64,000 bases of DNA from an uncultured Acidobacteriota bacterium (lineage in GTDB: Bacteria > Acidobacteriota > UBA6911 > CAINFC01): positions 1 through 64,000 of the forward strand of contig CAINFC010000230.1 of the NCBI GenBank assembly GCA_903847975.1, in the 5' to 3' direction. Position 1 is the stretch's first letter. Each line of letters begins with the position of its first letter. Positions 1 to 6,438 of the stretch are shown here, piece after piece. Under the pieces are notes generated by a model. The model saw nothing but the letters and a program-made list of their open reading frames with translations. It had not been told where the DNA came from and ran no database searches. Made by a program: the position numbers and the translations under genes.

Positions 1-272
1 GCCACCTCAACGCCGCCGATGGTAACCGTCGAACTTCCCCGTGTGGCGCCAAAACCTTCCCCATAGAGGGTTATGAAGGCGCCGAGGTTGTCCTGGCCGC
101 CGGTGTTCGGGCCGCTGGTAATATCGGTGAAGAACAAAGCCGGTGCCGGTGCAGCGGCTGCCGAAGCATGGCCCGCTCCCGGCAGCAGAAGCAGGAACGG
201 AAGTCCCCACGGCAGGATCTGTCGATGAAAAGTCCCCCTGAAAAAATATGGAATCGCCTTTTCTCTAACCAT
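1..272 (-). CDS. IPT/TIG-domain secreted protein, N-terminal part only
   Basis: The reading frame starts at an ATG at 270-272 on the minus strand and runs off the left edge of the window without a stop, so only about 90 residues are visible. Residues 1-40 look like a signal peptide: several basic residues, a hydrophobic LPWGLPFLLLLPG core and an alanine-rich cleavage zone. The mature start (ALFFTDITSGPNTGGQDN, then GAFITLYGEGFG and a TVTIGGVEV strand) is the usual opening of an IPT/TIG immunoglobulin-like fold in secreted Acidobacteria proteins. Such proteins often continue into a right-handed beta-helix, but that part lies outside the window. Role unknown, probably extracellular. The start has only a weak G-rich ribosome site; an upstream start in the same frame cannot be excluded. 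Confidence 0.7.
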   Translation of the reverse strand, partial: MVREKAIPYFFRGTFHRQILPWGLPFLLLLPGAGHASAAAAPAPALFFTDITSGPNTGGQDNLGAFITLYGEGFGATRGSSTVTIGGVEV

Positions 273-735
273 GGAAGTGCCCCCCGAGGAAAAAAAGAAG
301 AAGGAGAAAACCCGGAACCCGCCATTTCCCTGACCCGCAGGAAACAGGCCCGAACATCCATTCGGTCCCCTCCTCTCTCATTCCATTTCCTCACGAAATC
401 GATCGGTGAGTGAAACAGGAATCAAAGTCCCATCGGTAAGGCGCCCAATCAGAAACAGGAATTCCGCCTGGCTACTGGAATTCGGCGGATGCGGCCGGCG
501 AGGTTGTAATTGCGAAAGAAAACGTTACGATGCTCCTTCTGCCTTCCCGTGGATTCAATGAATCCGCACGCTTCTAAACTGGCCCTGATTTTCTTATACT
601 ACCGTCCGGGAAGCGGGAAGTCAATAGACGTTTGCCACAATGAAGTATAGCAGGCCGGCGAAGACCGGGTGTGCTGCCTGTCTTGTAAAGAGAAAGAGCG
701 GTTCTCCATCAAGGAAGGAACTGCTTGCGGGCGGT
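273..735. other. Intergenic stretch without a convincing gene
   Basis: This holds the upstream region of the TIG-domain gene and the downstream region of the kinase gene, both on the minus strand. No open frame here has a family signature or a plausible ribosome site. A short inverted repeat (CCGCC/GGCGG around 466-493) is visible but has no T-tract, so it is not called a terminator. Confidence 0.5.
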
Positions 736-3588
736 CTAGGGCGCCAGGCGCTTGAGCTCTTCGAACCAGTTCTGCACGATCTGAATCCGGGTGGTCATCG
801 GTTCCCTGAACGTGTCCTCCCAGGCTTGGGAAATCTTCCTTTGGGGATCGCTTTTAATCCAGTATTCGAAATGAGCCCGCATTCTGGGATCTCGGGCCGC
901 GTTGGAACCCGCCTTGAAAGCGTCAGGAACCTCGGAGCCGGGAATCGGCTTTCCGCCATAAAAATGTCCCGGGAACAGAACCCGGGATCCATCCGGGTAC
1001 AGGTCGTACCCGCGGATCGGCACGGCGGAAGGAAAGAATCCATAATAGTCCAGGAGGACTTGAGGGGCCCCGAAGCGAGGACCGGCGGTGACGTCCACCG
1101 ACATAAGACGATATTGGGAGTCCAGGTAGACGATCTGCCGGCCGTCCCGCTTCCAGCACGGCATCGTTCCGCCGCTGCTGGAAATCTGAAATTTCTGCCG
1201 GCCGTCCGGAAAGGAGCGCATATATACTTCAAACTTTCCCGATTCATCCGAGTCATAAGCGATCCACTTCCCGTCCGGTGAAAAGTCCGGGTACCTCTCC
1301 GCAAAACGGGAGGCGATAAAAGGTTCCTCCTTCCTGCCCTTTATGTGAAATATCCAGACATCGTGCCTGGTTTCCGGGCTGCTGGCAACACAGGCGAGAT
1401 GTTCCCCGTCGGGAGACCAGGAGCTTGGCATAATTGCTTTCTCCTGATCGATCAGGACCTCCGGTTCTTCACTGGAGTCGGGGTTCATCCAGAGAAGCCG
1501 GTAATGACCTTTGGAATCAAGGCGGACAAAAGTTACCCGCCTGCCATCCGGTGTCCAGATGGGCCACGAGTTAAAATCGTTGACGACCAGCGGAGTTGTG
1601 ATCCTCCGTTCTGTCTCCAGAACCCAAATCTGATTTTTTTTACCGAGGGTCTGATAGATTACTTTCTTTCCGTCCGGTGAGAGCCGTGGAGCAAAATAGG
1701 GGGCACTGGCCGGCACCAGGGGCTGCATTACCCCTTCGGCACCGATAGACAGAAGCCAATTCTCATAGTCCCTATAGGGTCCGCCCGGGACGTAAGCCAA
1801 AGTGCCAGCTCCGGAAACGGATATCTGGCTGGCATATGAATTTGAACCGGAATTAGACGCATTGATCGCCTGCATTACATTGGGGAGCACTGGAACCGGC
1901 CTGCTTTTCAGCACCATTTGAGTAAGATCGAACAACACCGCGTATAGCGTGCCCTGGCGAATAAAGAGCAGATGGCCGGAATCGGCATAATGGGCATCCG
2001 CTCCTTCCTCCAGTAAAACCTTCCGCTGGCGCGATTTCAGTTCGATCGTTTCCAGGCGGGGATTGTCCCAGCGCGAGGGCGAGGTTTGGGTGCTGAAAAG
2101 AAGAGTGTCCAGGCCCGGAAGAAAATGCGGCTGCGCAAAATTAAGCTCCCCTTTGCCCAGATCCCGAGCGAGCAGAACCTCGGCCTGACCGCCCTCCGCG
2201 GGCACCATCTGCAGCTCTCGGCCTATGGAAAAAACGATCTTCCCCTTGCTGCCCCAGTCAACCCCCCAGGGGCGAACCACTTTATCGCAAAGGGTTACCG
2301 GGGTTCCGCCCTGGATCGGGACCTTTTTAAGCTGCTGATCGGCCCAGAAGCCCACCCACTGCCCGTCCGGGGAAAGGAAAGGGTCCTGCCCCTTCTCCGT
2401 CCCGGCGATGGGCAACGCCTCCCACCGGTCCAGCCGGCGTTGGTAGAGTTTCGAGTCTTTTTCCCCCGTGCCGCAGAACACCAGCGATTTACCGTCGGGC
2501 AATAATGCAATGGCCGTGCGGCTCGGGCGGGAAATCTCACCGCTGGCACCCAGCCAGAAGACCGGATCGAGCGAAACCTCGGCGCGCACCACGTCGGAGG
2601 AGGAGACCGCAGCGGAAAACCGCCAGAGAGGAGCAGTCACCAGGACGCCCAGCAGCAGCCCGGCTGCCAGACCGATCCAGACAGGCAGGCGGCTTTGCTT
2701 CGGAATCACGGTGCGCGGAGCGGGCTCCTGCAAGGCGGATTCGATTTCCAGCCGCGCGTCGCCGATATCCCGCAGCCGGCTTTTGGGGTTCTTGGCGAGA
2801 CACCGGCGCAGCAGCCGTTCGATCACCGCCGGGGTAGAACCGGGTAGCAGACCCCAATCGGGCTCCTCCTTGATCACCGCGGCCATCGTTTCGCTCAGGT
2901 CCTCCCCGTCGAAGGGCCGGCGCCCGGCCAGCATCTCGAAAAGCAGCACTCCGAAGGACCAGATGTCGGCGCGCTTGTCCACCGCCTTGCCCCGGGCCTG
3001 CTCCGGGGACATGTAGGCCGCCGTGCCCAGAATCACGCCGGGGGCCGTGGCGCTGAGGTTCAGGGTAGGGGAGTTGAGCAGCTCGTCCGGCTGGCTCCGC
3101 TCTTCCTGCATGGCCTTGGCCAGCCCGAAATCGAGCACCTTGACCCCTCTGTCGGAGGTCACCTTGACGTTGGCCGGCTTGAGATCGCGGTGGATCACCC
3201 CTTTTTCATGGGCGTATTCCAGAACTTCGGCGATCTGCCGGGCGATAGCGAGGATTTCTTCCAGAGATATCGGACTCGAGGACGACGTTCCCAACCGGTC
3301 CGCCAGGGTCGGCCCTTCCACCAGCTCCATGACCAGGGCTTTGGCGTTTCCGCTCTCCTCCAGCCCGTAAATGGCGGCAATCCCGGAGTGGTTGAGAGAA
3401 GCAAGCACTCGGGCCTCCCTCTCGAAGCGGGCCATGCGGTCCCGGTCGTTACCGAAGGAAGCCGGCAGCACTTTAACCGCCACGGCGCGGTTCAGCCGGG
3501 TGTCGAAGGCCCGGTAAACCTCCCCCATCCCACCCTTGCCGAGCAGGTCGATGATCTCATAGGAGCCCAGTCGAGTGCCGGTATCCAT
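736..3588 (-). CDS. Ser/Thr protein kinase with C-terminal TolB-like propeller
   Basis: A membrane-anchored Hanks-type kinase of 950 residues. From the chosen ATG the kinase domain covers residues 10-290: glycine loop GKGGMGEVY (17-25), ATP lysine K39, catalytic HRDLKPAN (133-140), DFG at 153-155 and SPEQARGK for the APE region. One transmembrane helix lies at about 302-325. The remaining ~600 residues carry repeated SPDGKW/PDGRR motifs typical of PD40/TolB beta-propeller blades, presumably a periplasmic or extracellular sensing domain. The ATG at 3588 was preferred over the one at 3630 because it follows an AAAGGCGG-like site and begins 15 residues before the first kinase strand. It is monocistronic as far as visible. 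The ligand and substrates cannot be told from sequence. Confidence 0.92.
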   Translation of the reverse strand: MDTGTRLGSYEIIDLLGKGGMGEVYRAFDTRLNRAVAVKVLPASFGNDRDRMARFEREARVLASLNHSGIAAIYGLEESGNAKALVMELVEGPTLADRLGTSSSSPISLEEILAIARQIAEVLEYAHEKGVIHRDLKPANVKVTSDRGVKVLDFGLAKAMQEERSQPDELLNSPTLNLSATAPGVILGTAAYMSPEQARGKAVDKRADIWSFGVLLFEMLAGRRPFDGEDLSETMAAVIKEEPDWGLLPGSTPAVIERLLRRCLAKNPKSRLRDIGDARLEIESALQEPAPRTVIPKQSRLPVWIGLAAGLLLGVLVTAPLWRFSAAVSSSDVVRAEVSLDPVFWLGASGEISRPSRTAIALLPDGKSLVFCGTGEKDSKLYQRRLDRWEALPIAGTEKGQDPFLSPDGQWVGFWADQQLKKVPIQGGTPVTLCDKVVRPWGVDWGSKGKIVFSIGRELQMVPAEGGQAEVLLARDLGKGELNFAQPHFLPGLDTLLFSTQTSPSRWDNPRLETIELKSRQRKVLLEEGADAHYADSGHLLFIRQGTLYAVLFDLTQMVLKSRPVPVLPNVMQAINASNSGSNSYASQISVSGAGTLAYVPGGPYRDYENWLLSIGAEGVMQPLVPASAPYFAPRLSPDGKKVIYQTLGKKNQIWVLETERRITTPLVVNDFNSWPIWTPDGRRVTFVRLDSKGHYRLLWMNPDSSEEPEVLIDQEKAIMPSSWSPDGEHLACVASSPETRHDVWIFHIKGRKEEPFIASRFAERYPDFSPDGKWIAYDSDESGKFEVYMRSFPDGRQKFQISSSGGTMPCWKRDGRQIVYLDSQYRLMSVDVTAGPRFGAPQVLLDYYGFFPSAVPIRGYDLYPDGSRVLFPGHFYGGKPIPGSEVPDAFKAGSNAARDPRMRAHFEYWIKSDPQRKISQAWEDTFREPMTTRIQIVQNWFEELKRLAP

Positions 3589-4168
3589 TCTGGCCGCCTT
3601 TCTCCCACAGTTCCCCGGTCGGAAGAACACCTGTTGCGGATTGATTCCACGCTGCGGAAAGCGATTCCCGCATGCCGTATAGAATTGGATTCTAACGGAT
3701 ACGCCTCACTCATTTCAAGGAGAGCAGGCGGCCGGGCAACCGGCCTTCGTACGGGTGGCTCACAAGCGGATTCCCGGCCGTGTCGCCCGGTGGCCGCGGG
3801 ACCCCTCCGGGGAGGCGGAACACGATCCGTTTGGGGACGATCCGAAAAGATTCCTTCGCAAAAAGTACGGGAAACACCCGAAAACAACCTTACACACGAA
3901 CGCTGTTTTGAGTACAGCCTTTAGGCTGCGCGCGGCGAGCAGAATTCCGCTGGTGCCGCGCAGGCTAAAGCTTGAACTCCGAACGAGAAGATTATTTGCG
4001 AAGCCATCGGAAAGATATGTCTCTCAAATTCAATTCTGATACCTGGTCCCGACAGGATTGCTTTTTCCTGCCTGCCTTGGACGGCGAAGGCAAATGAGTT
4101 TCTTTCAGAGGCAGTTTTCCCGTGATAAAGGAAGGCGTCCCTTCTCCCCTGACGCCCCCATTTATCGC
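3589..4168. other. Intergenic region carrying a hairpin repeat
   Basis: About 600 bases separate the kinase start from the PAP2 promoter. Apart from the inverted-repeat element annotated at 3910-3979 nothing gene-like is visible. Short open frames in this stretch have no recognisable product and no ribosome site. The stretch shares short words with the repeat block near 59.6 kb (for example the 'attcgcaaaa' type string), which suggests it is built partly from dispersed intergenic repeats. Confidence 0.5.
3910..3979 (+). repeat. Dispersed hairpin repeat, family A, copy 1
   Basis: A ~70-base imperfect inverted repeat. The left arm starts GAGTACAGCCTTTAGGCTGC and the right arm ends GGCTAAAGCTTGAACTC; reverse-complementing the right arm gives nearly the same string as the left. 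The centre contains GAGCAGAATTCCGCTGGT. The same unit, with the same centre, recurs at 59672-59737 and, in inverted orientation, at 49001-49050. It contains no coding potential. Confidence 0.75.
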
Positions 4169-4197
4169 TTGATTTGGCCGGTGCGGCGTCCTATACT
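4169..4197 (+). promoter_or_regulatory. Sigma70-type promoter for the PAP2 phosphatase
   Basis: TTGATT at 4169-4174 and TATACT at 4192-4197 are separated by 17 bases. Transcription would begin near 4204, which excludes the TTG at 4197 as start codon of the downstream gene. Confidence 0.55.
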
Positions 4198-4214
4198 TGC
4201 TAAGCGGCAAGGAG

Positions 4215-5012
4215 ATGAGTAAAAGCATTTACCTTGGGTCCGGGTTTTTCATCATGCAGAAAAAAGACAGCCAGGATTCCGTCCACCTCCCTCCGATCGA
4301 ATTTTCAAAAAACCAGCTTACCTATTTTGTGGTCGTTTCCATATCGCTTTGGACCATCGCCTTTTCCCTTTGGTTTCAGACCGGAATAGATCAATCCATT
4401 CTTTTTTATCTGAATGCCTATCACGTCAATTCGAACCTGGTAATGATAAACAGGCTTCTGACAGATTACGGGATGTCAGTCATCACCCTGGTATTTGCAG
4501 GATATCTGGCGCTTTCTTTTAAAATCGCCAATCTGGAAAATGGGAGACAAGCCTTTTTATTTTTCATCCTCTCCTTCGCTGTTTCCTCCATCGCCGGCGA
4601 TGTTCTGAAGGAAATCATCGACCGGACGCGGCCTTTCGTGCAATACAGGGGACAAATTCACAGCTTTTCCCGGGCAAGCTCCCCTTCCTTCCCTTCCGGA
4701 CATGCGACGAAGAGCATTTCCCTGGTTTTACCTTTTATTTTCTTTTGCCCCTATCAAGGCAGGATTCACAACCTCCTTAAATGGCTTTTAGGATTCCTGG
4801 CGCTGGGAGTCTGTTTTTCCCGTATGTTTTTAGCGGCTCACTTTTTCAGCGATATAGTTGCCGCAGCGGCGCTGGTTTTTACCTGTCTGCCTTTTTCGGC
4901 TATTCCAAGCAATCATATAGGGAAGCGTATGAAGCCGGCCCGATGGGCGACCGCTGCCAAGAGATGGATGTTGGTTTATCTCGCTTTATCGGTGTTACTG
5001 CATGTTCTCTAG
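4215..5012 (+). CDS. PAP2-family membrane phosphatase
   Basis: An integral membrane acid phosphatase of the type that removes phosphate from phosphatidic acid, undecaprenyl diphosphate or lipid A. All three PAP2 signature motifs are present: KEIIDRTRP (K132 to P140), PSFPSGHAT (158-166) and SRMFLAAHFFSD (S202, H209, D213). Five or six hydrophobic helices surround them, placing the active site at the outer face of the membrane. The length (265 residues) is normal. The start is uncertain: ATG 4215 sits directly after AAGGAG (no spacing) and ATG 4254 has no clear ribosome site; both are downstream of the predicted promoter. The lipid substrate is not deducible. The gene stands alone between a repeat-bearing intergenic region and a pseudogene cluster. 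Confidence 0.9.
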   Translation: MSKSIYLGSGFFIMQKKDSQDSVHLPPIEFSKNQLTYFVVVSISLWTIAFSLWFQTGIDQSILFYLNAYHVNSNLVMINRLLTDYGMSVITLVFAGYLALSFKIANLENGRQAFLFFILSFAVSSIAGDVLKEIIDRTRPFVQYRGQIHSFSRASSPSFPSGHATKSISLVLPFIFFCPYQGRIHNLLKWLLGFLALGVCFSRMFLAAHFFSDIVAAAALVFTCLPFSAIPSNHIGKRMKPARWATAAKRWMLVYLALSVLLHVL

Positions 5013-5137
5013 TACCAAGCCTCCGGCCGCTCCATAATACTCGCCTGCCTCTCGACCGACTGCCGATTCGCCCCGAAAGCCCCCTTCTTTCTTCCTTTAT
5101 GCTTGATTTCGCAGAAATTGGGCCGTATACTGGCGAA

Positions 5138-5482
5138 ATGGTAAGGAAACGTAGAAAAGCGACTTCCTATCCAACCCGGCCGCTGGAAGCGGCGGCGCGC
5201 CCGCTGCCTGCGGCGCCCACCGCGGCAAGCCCGTCGGCGGAGCGGGAATACGAACAAGGCGGAATGGTCTACCGCCGGCCGGGCAGGACAGATATCGGCC
5301 TGCACCGCTTTCACACGGACGAGAAGCGGCTGGAAGACAATTCCCGGGCACTGGAAACCTACAAGCAGGGGAGAGGCACGCAGGAAAAAGAACTGCGCGC
5401 CATGGCTGACCGGGTGCGCCGCATCGGTGACTCCTGGCTGCCCGCCGGGTACCGCCGGCTTGACCGGGAATGGCGCGTATAG
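5138..5482 (+). CDS. Unrecognised 114-residue frame, possibly a remnant
   Basis: An open frame from ATG 5138 to a TAG that overlaps the GGAGAG ribosome-site-like string of the following cytochrome fragment. The first 40 residues are low-complexity (alanine and proline rich); residues 45-114 look more like real protein, with a charged, probably helical stretch (EDNSRALETYKQGRGTQEKE) and an aromatic end. I do not recognise the family. Because the two sequences that follow are clear pseudogene fragments, this may be the third piece of the same decayed locus rather than a working gene. A short intact cytosolic protein is the alternative. Confidence 0.35.
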   Translation: MVRKRRKATSYPTRPLEAAARPLPAAPTAASPSAEREYEQGGMVYRRPGRTDIGLHRFHTDEKRLEDNSRALETYKQGRGTQEKELRAMADRVRRIGDSWLPAGYRRLDREWRV

Positions 5483-5491
5483 GAGAGAGTT

Positions 5492-5697
5492 GTGCCTGCA
5501 ATTCCTTTCCTCGCCGGCAGCTGCGGCCGCTGCCACGTCGTCTCCGTGCTGGAGTGGGGCGGATCGAAGCACTTCCGCGCCGGAACCGGTTGCACGCAGT
5601 GCCACGGCGTAAGCGAGGGGCACGTGGCGGACGAGCGGAATAACATCCGACCCGAGAAGATCCCACAAGGGGCGGCGATTGCGGGCTCCGCCGCCAC
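5492..5697 (+). pseudogene. Multiheme cytochrome c fragment
   Basis: From a GTG at 5492, behind GGAGAG, the frame encodes two CxxCH haem-binding motifs, CGRCH and CTQCH, in the context GSKHFRAGTGCTQCHGVSEG. This is typical of the paired-haem segments of periplasmic multihaem cytochromes (cytochrome c3/c554-like). Such proteins continue with more CxxCH motifs after a stretch like PEKIPQGAAIAG; here the frame runs instead into amidohydrolase sequence near 5698. No signal peptide is present. Only ~68 residues remain, so it is called a remnant. An unusual fusion protein is the less likely alternative because the amidohydrolase part is itself broken. Confidence 0.6.
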
Positions 5698-6437
5698 GGT
5701 CTGGCGAGCGGCCCGCATCGGCACCCGCATCGAAACCCGCACCCATTTTTACGATCCCACGCGCCCGCAGGCCGTCCCGTGGCCGAATCCCAAGGATCCT
5801 AGGCTGTACCGGCCGGTGCTGCCCGCCCACTTCCGCCGGATGACTCAGGAACGGGGCGATGTGCGCACAGGGGCCACGGAGGCCAGCCCCCGGGTGGAGG
5901 ACAACCAGTGGCTTCTCAACCCGGCGCGCGACGAACCGGCGATCGCCGGCATCGTCGGCAACCTGCGGCCGGGCGCAGCCGATTTCCAGGCCAACCTGAA
6001 ATGATTCGCGCGCAATCCCCTGTTTCGAGGCATCCGCGTGTACCCGCAGAATGCGCTTCGGGACCTTTCCTTCGACCGCCGGACGGATGCGTTGCGCGCT
6101 TCGGCCGGAAGGGACCTGCAGGTGGACCGGAACGGAGGGGCGGGTATTTATGAGGACGCGGTTCGCATCCCCGAAAAACGGCCGGCTCTCCGCATGGTCC
6201 TCGAGCACCTGCCTTATACCCGGGCTCGGGGTCCGGCACAGAAGGTCGCCGCCGAAGGATCGGATGGGGGCCTGCGTACGGGGCACAGGCCCCGGAGCGT
6301 CGGAGAAGTTCTACCTGCGAAACGCGGTGGCGGCCTGCGGGCTTCATTTCCGCTGCGTTTCGCCTTCGCATCATGGATCCCGGGAGCTGAATCGGCCGGC
6401 ACTGTGCCGGATAGAACATTTAAAAAGGTCGAGGTAA
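5698..6437 (+). pseudogene. Decayed TIM-barrel amidohydrolase (lactonase-like)
   Basis: The frame continuing from the cytochrome fragment matches the fuconolactonase-like amidohydrolase family: a metal-site strand followed by HFYDPTRPQAVPWP, then YRPVLPAHFRR, VEDNQWLLNPARDEPAIAG and VGNLRPG. The family's HxH metal motif reads RTH here, so the first histidine is lost. A TGA at 6002-6004 interrupts the frame where an arginine codon is expected (NLK stop FARNPLFRGIRV). The same frame then carries on through NGGAGIYED and RMVLEHLPY to ~6225. Beyond that homology shifts frame and most of the C-terminal half is missing, resuming with SEKFYLRNAVAA near the end. Lost residue, stop, frameshift and deletion together make this a pseudogene. 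Confidence 0.7.
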
Positions 6438-6438
6438 A

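Noticed and set aside
4197-4214. TTG at 4197 as start of the PAP2 gene
   Set aside because: It lies within the predicted -10 box region, upstream of the expected transcript start.
5009-6286. A 425-codon open frame on the minus strand over the pseudogene region
   Set aside because: Arg/Pro/Gly-rich without domain or ribosome site, while the opposite strand carries recognisable cytochrome and amidohydrolase sequence.
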